Shown piece by piece: positions 27,101 to 33,747 of a DNA stretch of 33,761 nt. The translations under genes were made by a program, and so were the position numbers. The notes under the pieces are model-generated. The model saw only the letters and a program-made list of their open reading frames with translations, was not told the origin of the DNA and did not search any database. Within the stretch, counting starts at the first letter, position 1. Each line of letters opens with the position of its first letter. Source of the stretch: Planktothrix serta PCC 8927 (GTDB lineage Bacteria > Cyanobacteriota > Cyanobacteriia > Cyanobacteriales > Microcoleaceae). Location of the stretch: positions 146,904-180,664 of the forward strand of contig NZ_LR734879.1 in assembly GCF_900010725.2 (NCBI RefSeq), written 5' to 3'.

Positions 27101-30002
27101 CGGTATTAATTAAAAGGATGCCATTACTATCTCCCCCAGTACCATTCCCAGTTCCACTTAAATTAATTGTCCCTGTTCCTGATGATTTAAGTAAACTATT
27201 CCCTAATAAAATCCCCTGTCCATTAAAATCTGCTGTACTAACTCCCGTTAAATTCAGATTTCCATTTAAGACCTCAATAATAGGGCCATCTAAAATAAAA
27301 ATACCCTGACTATTGGTAGTTTGACTACTACTTCCCACTAAATTAATATTTTCGGTTGCTGTAATGTTGGCGCTTCCAAACAAGGAAATTCCATGACTAC
27401 CACTCCCTGTGGCATTACTCAGTCCATCTAAACTAATATTTCCAATTCCAGTAGCAACAATTTCACCTCCATCCCCAATAAAAATCCCCGGACTTGTATT
27501 TGCACCCCGTCCTAAACCCTGAATTAAAATATCTCCATCCAGAGTTTGTATTTGTCCATTAGCAATATAAATTCCCTCGCTATTATTACCGTCCCCACTC
27601 ACGCCGGATAGATTAATTCTTCCAGTTCCCGCCGAAAAAATAAGTCCGTTATTCAAGATAGAAATCCCATCATTATTATCCCCTGTGGCGTTATTATTGC
27701 CGCGCAAATCAATAATTCCGGTTCCCGTTGAAGCAATATTACTCTCACTGACATAAATTCCCACACTCCCATCACTTCCGGCGGGAGTTCCTGTCAGTTG
27801 AATTGTGCCATCAACGGTTAAAATACTGCTTTGGTTCAAGTTTACCCCAAAACTATTTAAGCCATTTTCACTACTTCCTATTAAGCTAATATTTCCCGTT
27901 GTGCTTTGTAAGGTAGAATTATTATTGAGTAAAATCCCAATATTACTGGTTTGACTGCCTTGACTATTCCCAATAATATTAATATTGCCTGCGTCTGAAT
28001 TAATGGTAGATTGTTCTAACCAAACTCCCATATTGGTATCGGTTTGTGTGCCAGAAGTTCCCGTTAAGGTAACATCACCATTCGCAGAATTCAAGCTACT
28101 ATTGGTTAATAAAATACCATGATTAAAGGGTAAGTTATCAACCGCAATTCCATCAAGGGTAATATTGCCCCCCAGGGTATTAAGTTGACTATTATCGAAT
28201 AATACCCCAGACCGAAAAGTAGTATTTCCTCGACCTGTGGCGGTGAAATCTCCGCCGTTTGTATCAATTATAGCGTTACGAACGAAAACAGAACCATTAT
28301 TATTATTATCAAAATCCGCATTAAAATTAAGGCTTAATTGATCAACATCACCGGGGTTACTATCACTAATTGTTTGTCCATCTAAAATAATATTTCCTGC
28401 CGCATTTAATGTTAAGATTCGGTCATCTCCAATCCCATCAAAATCTAAGGAAGTCTGAAACGTAATATTCCCATCTTGGGAATTGTTTTCCACATCTCCC
28501 GTTTCTACAATCACATTTCCTTCTGTTAAGGCAGACTTTAAGAGAAATACACTTAACCGAGCATTATCATCAGTGGTATTAAATAATAATTCACCCGTTG
28601 CTAAAGAATTTTCATTCAGGTTTGTATTTCCCCCGGTATCATCGACAATATCAATATTATTCGGGTCAAGTAACCAGGTTCCTCCTAACCCAGAAGGCGC
28701 TGCAATATCAGGAGCCGTGTTAATCTCTAAAATACCGCGACTACTGGTTTCAACAAATCCGCCATTTCCGTTTTGTATTCCCCCCCGAACTTGAATTAAA
28801 CCATAAACTTGAGTTAACTCCTCAGACCAAACAATAACTCGACCGCCATTTCCGGTTTCTAAAGCATTCGCATTAACAAAAGAATCGGAACTAATAAAGG
28901 TTTTTTCAGATGTGGGAAAATCCCCTAATCCTTTATAGTCTCCCCCAATTAAAATTGTACCTCCTCCGGTTAACCCCGATGCGTCTAAAATACTATTAAT
29001 GAGTCCTATTTTTTCTCCAGCTAACTGAAGGGTTCCCCCGGTTTGGGTGGGAGAACTAACATTAATTGCTCCTGATAAAATCGTGGTTCCCGGTTCAGTG
29101 GGAATTGCAACCCCTGATGCGGTTAAAATTACCTGTCCTTGTTCATTAACTTTTACTTGATTAGCATTTCCTAAGTTTCCTCCTGTTAATAATTCGGGTA
29201 AGGATAGGGGAGTAAAAGGGGAGGGAGTTTGAGGAATATCTGAGGTTAATTCTAAATTTAATAAATGTCCGTCTTGGGAAATTCTAACTAAATTTTCTCC
29301 CGTTACCGCAGCAATGGTAATGTTTCCTCCGGGTGCGGATACTGTTCCTGTATTTAAGACAGTTCCTGCTAATAAAGTAATATTTTCTCCGGGGGAAACC
29401 GTGAGATTTCCTAAATTAACTAAACTCCCTGGATTTTCTGAATTAAAGACAAAATCCCTAGGAGTTCCCACTAAAGTTTGCCATTGATTTTCTCCGATAG
29501 CTTGGAACCAATTCTGATTCCCAAAACCAATCGAGCTTGCTGTTGTCGCGGTAAAAGAGGCGGGAATATTTAAACTAGCATTTTCCCCAAAGACAATTCC
29601 CGCCGGATTGATTAAAAATAGGTTAGAATTGCCGCCAGTAACTTGAATTAACCCATTAATAAAAGAAGCCTCTCCCCCAGTGACTCGTCCTAATATATTT
29701 TGAATTTTGGGATTTGAAATAAAATTGAGAATTTCCCCTTGAGACAGTCCCAATTTTTCAAAACTATGAAATAAATTCGCACCGTCTCCCGATAAACGGC
29801 CGCCATTAATGTTAAACTGATTTCCTTGAGGCGTAACTTGGGTTCGGTGTCCATCCTGCGCCGGAATAATCGTTTGTGCAGTTATCGAAGCAGGAAATAG
29901 GCAAATTAAGAGGGTTGTCGGAAAGATTATCCGGGTAGTGAACAGAACCGGAATTCGCTGGAATAGTTGCAAGTTGGGGACGCTCGTTTGTTTCCGATTC
30001 AT
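21162..30002 (-). CDS. Giant two-partner-secretion exoprotein with C-terminal CHAT protease domain
   Basis: A 2946-residue secreted protein. A long signal peptide ends near Ala42 (SITA|QT). The haemagglutination/TPS secretion domain follows (about 43-300), with FISNPKIQNILGRVTGG and LFLINPAGIVFGENASLNIP, the elements recognised by a TpsB outer-membrane transporter. The bulk is Asn/Thr/Ser/Gly-rich beta-helix repeat: roughly 43-residue units (about residues 600-1010) with a GTGxIxLxG...SxGI pattern, then about five modules of roughly 205-210 residues (nucleotides about 23900-27000). After a Pro/Asn-rich hinge near residue 2490, the end is a CHAT caspase-like domain with His2789 in HLATHAD and Cys2832 in LLTLSACRTALG, both apparently intact. 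The protein probably displays a cysteine protease outside the cell or at its surface. No TpsB gene lies in the window. A few long unbroken frames on the other strand are shadows of its biased codons. Confidence 0.93.
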   Translation of the reverse strand: MNRKQTSVPNLQLFQRIPVLFTTRIIFPTTLLICLFPASITAQTIIPAQDGHRTQVTPQGNQFNINGGRLSGDGANLFHSFEKLGLSQGEILNFISNPKIQNILGRVTGGEASFINGLIQVTGGNSNLFLINPAGIVFGENASLNIPASFTATTASSIGFGNQNWFQAIGENQWQTLVGTPRDFVFNSENPGSLVNLGNLTVSPGENITLLAGTVLNTGTVSAPGGNITIAAVTGENLVRISQDGHLLNLELTSDIPQTPSPFTPLSLPELLTGGNLGNANQVKVNEQGQVILTASGVAIPTEPGTTILSGAINVSSPTQTGGTLQLAGEKIGLINSILDASGLTGGGTILIGGDYKGLGDFPTSEKTFISSDSFVNANALETGNGGRVIVWSEELTQVYGLIQVRGGIQNGNGGFVETSSRGILEINTAPDIAAPSGLGGTWLLDPNNIDIVDDTGGNTNLNENSLATGELLFNTTDDNARLSVFLLKSALTEGNVIVETGDVENNSQDGNITFQTSLDFDGIGDDRILTLNAAGNIILDGQTISDSNPGDVDQLSLNFNADFDNNNNGSVFVRNAIIDTNGGDFTATGRGNTTFRSGVLFDNSQLNTLGGNITLDGIAVDNLPFNHGILLTNSSLNSANGDVTLTGTSGTQTDTNMGVWLEQSTINSDAGNINIIGNSQGSQTSNIGILLNNNSTLQSTTGNISLIGSSENGLNSFGVNLNQSSILTVDGTIQLTGTPAGSDGSVGIYVSESNIASTGTGIIDLRGNNNATGDNNDGISILNNGLIFSAGTGRINLSGVSGDGNNSEGIYIANGQIQTLDGDILIQGLGRGANTSPGIFIGDGGEIVATGIGNISLDGLSNATGSGSHGISLFGSANITATENINLVGSSSQTTNSQGIFILDGPIIEVLNGNLNLTGVSTADFNGQGILLGNSLLKSSGTGTINLSGTGNGTGGDSNGILLINTAQINSLSSGDINLQGRSAAVPDSEGIGIFQGSQIQTNTGSILIDGVNNGENTTSVIIGENTPITTTGSGRITISGNQNLFISSLTNSGGEINLQSSEGSVNSSFGTLDSSSAVGDGGIVTIDAAGNINIASINSSTTANSGNTQAGSVTLTSANNTVTITNNINASATTGQGNNITISAPVQLTQPTTTFNTAGSTSSGDIIFNNTVNGTLSGSNSLILQAGTGTVSFNDSVGNITPLNGLTVTGGNINSIAPINITTSGLTINASGEVNLADILATDGGIVNILATGNITTQDIITEGETITLTSSNGDINTQNGILESQSTNDNGGNQIINASGTVILGEINTSTASSSTNSQAGTLDITSGNNSISLTGDINTSASEGQGSEVNFNTNVILPQDNVTITTTGNNRSGNVTFNGTVNGGRDNNSGSNSLTLQTGEGDVNFNQAVGDSVPLQTLTINSGNVVTQSTVTVDNGAINITATEDVTFNDTVTTNNNSPVDVVAEGDITTTDIISNGERIALTSNTGNINTTAGILNSSSTTEDGGEINLNAAQNLSVGAINTRTESNLGTSQAGTLTLAGNSITLTNNIDTSATIGSGNNITFNSPVILDADTVTLTTSGTAKSGDVTFNNTVDSNTPGNSNLTLQAGTGTVSVNETIGGTNTLNSLEVNSGDINSNANITVEAGGVNLNSSGTVNLTEPITATNTGTININAENNITTADLTTQGQEINLNSNTGNIDSSSGTLNSSSNNSNGGDVNITTTASVSLGEINTSTQTNQAGTLSVSGETIALTGDINNSGNNGNGSNLTFNNPVEINQPVNINTSGTSGSGNITFNNTVNSIPADNNGLTLQAGTANIQFNNSVTVGGLDITAGSVNSTSPITVNTGDFIINSSDAVTLPQDITTTNSSEVEITATNNIVTGNITTNGQPITLNSSNGNITTNPGTLNTSSENNGGAITINTPGTLNLGGVNTSTNNGQAGTLNINTQNNPIILNNDINTSASNGAGSQQQYNSPVQLASPNITLTSFGTNSSGNISFNFPVNGNSNLTVNAGSGNLTFSTVGDSNPLSSLQVNTTGLTTLQGNLTVNNIVDFSNASGGTQLANNISINTTGNNGDILFNNSPITGSQTLTLNAGSGTISLNTIGNNNNPVSGLIFQQANAVNLFGDIYTASGLDFSSVNTVNIESNSVTLDTSIGNGAINFLGSTLTGQGNLTLNTGNNDVNLDTFNNESPLNGLEITARTVQANAPITVGSGGLNINASNIVNLNANTLSNNTVVITATNDINTRDITVAEGITLNSRNGNITVNSLNTSSSNLNGGDITLNTPQGNITTNSLNSSSPNGQSGDISLSSPTGTVTTGNILTSGLTGGNVTVNAETSITAGQIDTQGQTQAGNVFLDPINDVQVEYINAESANGRGGNVFVESTQGYFRATNSFPTPFSPTGTASISTAGRLGSGSITIRHAGGPLNPPVATFEIGGNLTVNGTAAAITTGDFSILPPQSFEGSFTLGNIAIQTDDAPPNIPPNENPTQGNTGVIIQQNISIPPNSEEKQDKITPEFINNPTNSSFPQELLSTTEVAFQSNNLDSSILLLEQLRNQEFQQHLGVQSNLLNRLEVQQFLKELELKTQQVYAIVYIVSRENQLEIIVVPSSGEPLHHSVPEATREKLFPVVRDLQTEITNPRKRNTVSYQASAQQLYEWMIQPIANDLQKLGVSTILFSLDPGLRSLPIAALWDGQQFLVEKYAISLIPSTSLIDFRYQAIGQAEVLAMGASQFQQQNPLPAVPIELENIINLWPGEEFLNERFTLENLKSQRRLSDFEVIHLATHADFKPGSPSNSYIQLWNEKLPITELPSLNFDNPTVELLTLSACRTALGDRRSELGFAGLAVQAGVKSALASLWYVSDQGTLGLMSEFYQDLRQAPIKAIALQNAQINMIQERTRLENDQLITTFDTIPLPSDLAGSNITTLSHPYYWSGFTMIGSPW
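23900..27000 (-). repeat. About five tandem ~210-residue modules inside the exoprotein
   Basis: Approximate borders. Matching segments such as NINASATTGQGNNITISAPV, DINTSASEGQGSEVNFNTNV, NIDTSATIGSGNNITFNSPV, DINNSGNNGNGSNLTFNNPV and DINTSASNGAGSQQQYNSPV recur at nucleotides near 26590, 25960, 25320, 24700 and 24090. The spacing is thus about 610-640 bp. Each module also repeats a TLQAGTG step and a QAGTL step. Confidence 0.75.
26960..28200 (-). repeat. Array of ~43-residue units inside the exoprotein
   Basis: Approximate borders. Units share a loose pattern of a G-I-I/N-L-x-G strand, an acidic/Asn/Ser loop, then SxGI and a short polar strand (for example GTGRINLSGVSGDGNNSEGI, GNISLDGLSNATGSGSHGI and GTINLSGTGNGTGGDSNGI). 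They diverge too much at the nucleotide level to be recent duplications. Confidence 0.6.
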
Positions 30003-30071
30003 ATCTTAGCCAATCCAGAGAAACCTGGATATATCCTATTCTAATTCTGAGTGAGTGGCAACTATTAATCT

Positions 30072-30100
30072 TTGTCAACAATCGTGAATTTTTATAAAAT
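30072..30100 (+). promoter_or_regulatory. Probable pyrE promoter
   Basis: TTGTCA (30072-30077) and TAAAAT (30095-30100) match the sigma-70 -35 and -10 boxes at five of six positions each, with an ideal 17-bp spacer. Predicted transcription starts near 30107, giving a leader of about 47 nt. The same DNA carries TTGACA on the opposite strand (30079-30074), facing the exoprotein gene, but without a correctly spaced -10 box. Confidence 0.55.
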
Positions 30101-30153
30101 TAGGAGATTTTCCTGTAAACTAAAATTATGAACTCAATCCCTTCTCATTGTCA

Positions 30154-30780
30154 ATGGATCAACAACAACAGCAAGTAACTTTAAACGAGTCTGTCGCTAC
30201 AACAGATTTAACAACTTTGCGACATTGGCTACTAGATTTATTTTGTCAGTTAGCCTATAAAGAAGGAGATTTTGTCCTATCTTCCGGTCAACAGAGTTCC
30301 TACTATATTAATGGTAAACAAGTCACCCTTCACCCTCAAGGCGCTTTAGCCATTGGCCGTTTATTATTAGCAATGTTACCCGAAAATACCCAAGCCGTCG
30401 CCGGATTAACCCTCGGTGCTGACCCAATGGTATCAGCCGTGAGTGTGGTTTCAGCCTATCAAAATCGGCCCGTTTTTGCCTTAATTATTCGCAAGGAAGC
30501 CAAAGGACACGGAACTCAAGCTTATATTGAGGGGCCAACCTTACCCGCAGGCGCCCCAGTAGTGGTTTTAGAAGATGTGGTCACGACGGGACAGTCGGCG
30601 ATGAAAGCGGTTAAACGCCTACAGGATGCGGGTTATCAGGTGAATCAAATTATTGCTTTAGTAGACCGACAACAGGGAGGCGGCGAACTCTACGCGGCGG
30701 AAGGGTTAGAATTTAGTCGCTTATTCACGATAGATGACTTAAAAGCCCATAACGCTAGTATCAACTGTGCAAAAATGTGA
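30154..30780 (+). CDS. pyrE: Orotate phosphoribosyltransferase
   Basis: PyrE transfers phosphoribose from PRPP to orotate, giving orotidine 5'-phosphate in de novo pyrimidine synthesis. The 208 residues contain SSGQQSSYYINGKQVTL near 48-64, a LIIRKEAKGHGTQAYIEG segment holding the flexible-loop Lys residues, and the PRPP-binding signature VVVLEDVVTTGQSA. The ATG at 30154 (MDQQQQQVTL) was preferred over an in-frame TTG two codons upstream. A Gln-rich N-terminal extension of about 20 residues precedes the usual start of the fold. It is divergent from the exoprotein gene and followed 56 bp later by an exported-protein gene on the same strand. Confidence 0.95.
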   Translation: MDQQQQQVTLNESVATTDLTTLRHWLLDLFCQLAYKEGDFVLSSGQQSSYYINGKQVTLHPQGALAIGRLLLAMLPENTQAVAGLTLGADPMVSAVSVVSAYQNRPVFALIIRKEAKGHGTQAYIEGPTLPAGAPVVVLEDVVTTGQSAMKAVKRLQDAGYQVNQIIALVDRQQGGGELYAAEGLEFSRLFTIDDLKAHNASINCAKM

Positions 30781-30836
30781 TATCCTCCTGATATTTTCAA
30801 TTTTGCGATATACCATCCCTTCCCAAAAAATTATCG

Positions 30837-31352
30837 ATGAACAGCAAACATTTAATCGGGCCTGGATTTGCGCTGCTGTTAGGTACAGTCTTCCTGGGGG
30901 CTGCGGTTGCTAAGGAACTGACCGCAGACGAGAAAACAGTGGTTTGTAAACTCAAAGAAGTGGTTAAGGAGGCGGGAAGAGACGGTTATGAATTGGCATT
31001 TTGGCCAGTTGTCCGTAAGGGGCCTCCAAAAGCAAATGCGCCTTTAACGATGCGGCTTGATCCTTCTGTAGAATATTTATTTGTGGGCTATTGTGACGAA
31101 AATTGTACCGACGTGAATTTGAGTATTAAAACCCTCGGTGGACAAGTTTTACAGTCGGAGAAAGATACATTATCGGTAATGACCTTTAAACCGCCTGAAT
31201 TCAAGGATTATGAACTCAATCTCAATATGGCCAGTTGTAGCACTAAAGATGGGTGTGTTTATGGAATTGGAATTTTAGCCCCTAAAGGCGTTAAAGTTCC
31301 CCATGCTCCCGTATTACCCAAAGAAATCGCTCAATTTGAGTTTTGTAAATGA
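30837..31352 (+). CDS. Exported six-cysteine protein, function unknown
   Basis: A 171-residue protein with a classical signal peptide (about 1-25; FALLLGTVFLGAAVA|KE). The mature part has six cysteines, at 37, 86, 90, 134, 140 and 170, an even number consistent with three disulfides in the periplasm or lumen. The middle (LDPSVEYLFVGYCDENCTDVN onward, about 74-130) is predicted beta-rich by eye and resembles C-terminal beta-sandwich domains of bacterial secreted proteins, but I do not recognise the family. It lies 56 bp after pyrE on the same strand, so read-through is possible, though a shared function is unlikely. A dispersed repeat follows the stop directly. Confidence 0.75.
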   Translation: MNSKHLIGPGFALLLGTVFLGAAVAKELTADEKTVVCKLKEVVKEAGRDGYELAFWPVVRKGPPKANAPLTMRLDPSVEYLFVGYCDENCTDVNLSIKTLGGQVLQSEKDTLSVMTFKPPEFKDYELNLNMASCSTKDGCVYGIGILAPKGVKVPHAPVLPKEIAQFEFCK

Positions 31353-31355
31353 TTT

Positions 31356-31396
31356 GTTGTCGGTTGTCTGTTAACAGCTAACCGTCAACCGTCAAC
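31356..31396. repeat. Dispersed intergenic repeat, copy 2 (inverted)
   Basis: Reverse-complement relative of the element at 13350-13384; read on the minus strand it starts GTTGACGGTTGACGGTTAG. It includes the palindrome CTGTTAACAG and begins 3 bp after a stop codon. Confidence 0.6.
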
Positions 31397-31436
31397 ATTT
31401 CCCCTTCCTCCCTAGTTAGTTTTTAAGTAACGGTTA

Positions 31437-32654
31437 CTAATGAAGGGTGCAGAATTTTTCCACACAGCGAACAAACATTTCTACACCCATTCCTAAAACC
31501 GTTTCATCAAAATCAAAACGAGGATGATGATGGGGAAAAGCCAAATTTTTATCGGGATTTGATGACCCCAAAAAGAAATAACAACCGGGAACTTCTTGGA
31601 GAAAATAGGAGATATCTTCGGCTGCCATAGTTTGACATTCGGGAACAATTCCCGCCGGAGTTTCTACCACCGTTTCCGCGATGCTCTGCACCAAATCCGC
31701 TATCCGTTTGTCATTAATCACCGGAGGATATAAAGGCGCGTAATTGAGTTCATAACTGGCTCCATGAATTTGACAAACACCCGCAATAATTTGTTCAACT
31801 CGTGTTCCAAAAAACCCTTGATAGCTCGGGTTAAAATATCGAACCGTTCCCAACATTTTAGCACTATCAGCAATCACATTATCGGTTTTTCCTCCATGCA
31901 GGGAACCCACACTCACAACGGCCGCCTCTAACGGATTAACATTCCGAGAAACAATCGTTTGTAAGGCTAAAACAACATGGGAAGCAACAAGAATAGAATC
32001 AATGGTTTGATGGGGAATTGCACCATGTCCGCCTTTTCCATAAATCGTACATTGAAATTTTTCCACCGCCGCCATTAACGCCCCGCTACGGACTCCAATA
32101 GTTCCCAAAGGTAAATTATTCCACAGGTGTAAACCAATTAAAGCATCTACATCTGGGTTCTTTAAAACCCCCGCCTCAATCATCGGTTTAGCCCCTCCTG
32201 GCCCCTCTTCGGCGGGTTGAAAAATAATTTTAACTACGCCTTGAAAACGATGGCGATGATGGGCTAAATAATAAGCTGTTCCTAATGCGATCGCTGTGTG
32301 ACCATCATGACCGCAGGCGTGCATAATCCCTGGATGTTGAGATTGATAAGAAACATCATTTTCTTCTTGAATGGGTAAAGCATCTAAATCCGCACGAATA
32401 GCTAAAACCGGCCCTGGTTTTCCACTATCAATAGTCGCAACAATTCCCGTTTTAGCAATTCCAGTTTGATGATCAATTCCCCATTTTTTCAGGTGTTGAG
32501 AGACAAATTCTGCCGTCAAGATTTCAGTAAATCCCAGTTCAGGATACTGATGTAAACGGCGTCGCCATTCCACTAACTGGGGTTGCAAATTACGAATATC
32601 GAGTCGCAGTTGCGATATATGAACTGAATTTAAGCCCGGAAGTGTAGAAACCAT
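31437..32654 (-). CDS. M20-family amidohydrolase (IAA-amino-acid/hippurate hydrolase type)
   Basis: A 405-residue cytoplasmic metallo-amidase of the M20D group, which cleaves N-acyl amino acids such as hippurate, N-acetyl amino acids or indole-acetyl conjugates. Metal-site motifs are visible: RADLDALPIQEE, HACGHDGHT with its Cys and His ligands, FQPAEEGPGGA with the catalytic Glu, and LHLWNNLPLG. The dimerisation domain carries GKGGHGAIPHQTIDSI, and the final metal His lies in PHHHPRFDFDE. No signal peptide is present. The exact substrate is not predictable from sequence. It is downstream of bioD on the same strand with a 151-bp gap containing a hairpin, so it is probably transcribed separately. 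Confidence 0.9.
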   Translation of the reverse strand: MVSTLPGLNSVHISQLRLDIRNLQPQLVEWRRRLHQYPELGFTEILTAEFVSQHLKKWGIDHQTGIAKTGIVATIDSGKPGPVLAIRADLDALPIQEENDVSYQSQHPGIMHACGHDGHTAIALGTAYYLAHHRHRFQGVVKIIFQPAEEGPGGAKPMIEAGVLKNPDVDALIGLHLWNNLPLGTIGVRSGALMAAVEKFQCTIYGKGGHGAIPHQTIDSILVASHVVLALQTIVSRNVNPLEAAVVSVGSLHGGKTDNVIADSAKMLGTVRYFNPSYQGFFGTRVEQIIAGVCQIHGASYELNYAPLYPPVINDKRIADLVQSIAETVVETPAGIVPECQTMAAEDISYFLQEVPGCYFFLGSSNPDKNLAFPHHHPRFDFDETVLGMGVEMFVRCVEKFCTLH

Positions 32655-32750
32655 TGGTATGCAGAAAAGCTAAAAACTATATTAAGAAGTAAAATTAATT
32701 ATAACATTTATGAACAAGCTATTTCTGATTCCTTTGTTACAGCCTATGTA

Positions 32751-32771
32751 GAACAGGCAAGATGCCTGTTC
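32751..32771. repeat. Perfect inverted repeat GAACAGGC-5-GCCTGTTC
   Basis: An 8-bp perfect stem with loop AAGAT between bioD and the amidohydrolase gene. No T tract follows on either strand. It looks like a short dispersed cyanobacterial hairpin element, although no other copy is present in the window. Confidence 0.5.
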
Positions 32772-32805
32772 AGTAGGTGTTGGGTTTATTAATAAATTGT
32801 TTGAA

Positions 32806-33486
32806 TTAAGAAAAAATTATTTCTAGGTTTAAATTGGAAGCCATTTGAGTCAATTTTTCCCGATCCGTCGGAGTGTCAAGATGAGGCAAAATTCCTAAAA
32901 TGGGAATTTGGGTTAAAGACTCGATCAGATGAATAGGAGTCCAATGTTCGATATCTGCTTCTGAACAAGGTTCGACACAATTTAAGATTAACCCTTGTAG
33001 AAATACTCCCATTTGTCGAGCTAAGGCTACATTAGCAACGGCTTGAGCGATCGCCCCTAAACGTACAGGAACGACTAAAATTGTCGGTAAATGCCAATCT
33101 CTGGCTAAATCAGCCACCGTTAATTCGGCCGTAACCGGAGAACCTAACCCTCCCAACCCTTCAACTAATACAAAATCCCGACTTTGTTGTAACTGGCAAA
33201 ATTGCGACCAAACTAATTTTAAATCGATGGTTTTTCCTTCCAATTCCGCAGCAATTGGAGGAGCCAGAGGAGCTTCAAAATGTATAGGATTAATCTCTTG
33301 CAGAGATTGATTTAAAGCAAAATATTCGCTATAAAATTCTCGATCCCCAATTCCCGTTTGTATCGGTTTAAATACTCCTAAACTCCGCGATAAATAATAG
33401 GTTTGCCAATAGGAAATTAACGCGCTGGTTAATACGGTTTTCCCAACATTCGTATCCGTTCCCGCAATCAATAAATTCTTTTTCAC
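32806..33486 (-). CDS. bioD: Dethiobiotin synthetase
   Basis: BioD carboxylates and closes the ring of 7,8-diaminopelargonate with ATP and CO2 to give dethiobiotin, the penultimate step of biotin synthesis. The 226 residues start with LLIAGTDTNVGKTVLTSALI, containing the P-loop GTDTNVGKT at about 9-17. FKPIQTG (about 40-46) carries the catalytic Lys, and VEGLGGLGSPV the acidic/Gly motif. The start is GTG, with no ATG nearby. No other bio gene is in the window. It is transcribed leftward toward the amidohydrolase; the upstream 275 bp is repeat-rich. Confidence 0.95.
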   Translation of the reverse strand: MKKNLLIAGTDTNVGKTVLTSALISYWQTYYLSRSLGVFKPIQTGIGDREFYSEYFALNQSLQEINPIHFEAPLAPPIAAELEGKTIDLKLVWSQFCQLQQSRDFVLVEGLGGLGSPVTAELTVADLARDWHLPTILVVPVRLGAIAQAVANVALARQMGVFLQGLILNCVEPCSEADIEHWTPIHLIESLTQIPILGILPHLDTPTDREKLTQMASNLNLEIIFS

Positions 33487-33520
33487 AATTCAACCAATTT
33501 AACCTTTATTAATTTATAGC

Positions 33521-33554
33521 AGGGAATAGGGAACAGGGAACAGGGAACAGGGAA
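33521..33554. repeat. Tandem 7-bp repeat (AGGGAAC)
   Basis: Five consecutive heptamers, the first ending in T and the following ones in C, with the last cut short. It lies 34 bp upstream of the bioD start. Confidence 0.85.
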
Positions 33555-33632
33555 GTAGGGGCTTGTGTCCCTCCTCCATCGGTGTCAACTTAGGCCGAAA
33601 AACCAAAAGTTCGTTGATTTTTTTAAGCGTCC

Positions 33633-33700
33633 TAGATCCCCCCTAACCCCCCTTGAAAAGGGGGGAACAGGAGATCAAAGTCCCCCTTTTTAAGGCAGGG
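33633..33700. repeat. C/G-rich dispersed element with hairpin
   Basis: A TAGATCCCCCCTAACCCCCC-type element with stem CCCCCCTT (33647-33654) / AAGGGGGG (33658-33665), followed by a second C5 to T5 run. It looks like the small dispersed palindromic repeats common between cyanobacterial genes; only one copy is in this window. Confidence 0.65.
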
Positions 33701-33714
33701 CTGTTTCATTCTAC

Positions 33715-33747
33715 AAAATTGGGGAGACAAATTGAGTCCCCAATTTT
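33715..33747. terminator. 11-bp inverted repeat at the window edge
   Basis: AAAATTGGGGA (33715-33725) and TCCCCAATTTT (33737-33747) form a perfect stem with an 11-bp loop and A/T tracts at both ends. It may terminate a gene to the right of the window; that gene is not visible. Confidence 0.5.

Noticed and set aside
23900-28200. Regular short repeats suggesting a CRISPR array
   Set aside because: The repeats are translated in frame in one long protein, are diverged at nucleotide level, and have no constant direct repeat with unique spacers; no cas genes are nearby.
22124-28794. About a dozen plus-strand open frames of 60-125 codons opposite the exoprotein gene
   Set aside because: They are hydrophobic or Ile/Thr/Val-rich shadows of the Asn/Thr/Ser-rich repeats on the other strand, overlap one another, and have no ribosome sites or recognisable domains.
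33521-33554. Tandem AGGGAAC units as a CRISPR or origin iteron
   Set aside because: Units are 7 bp and directly adjacent with no spacers, and no replication gene or DnaA box cluster is nearby.
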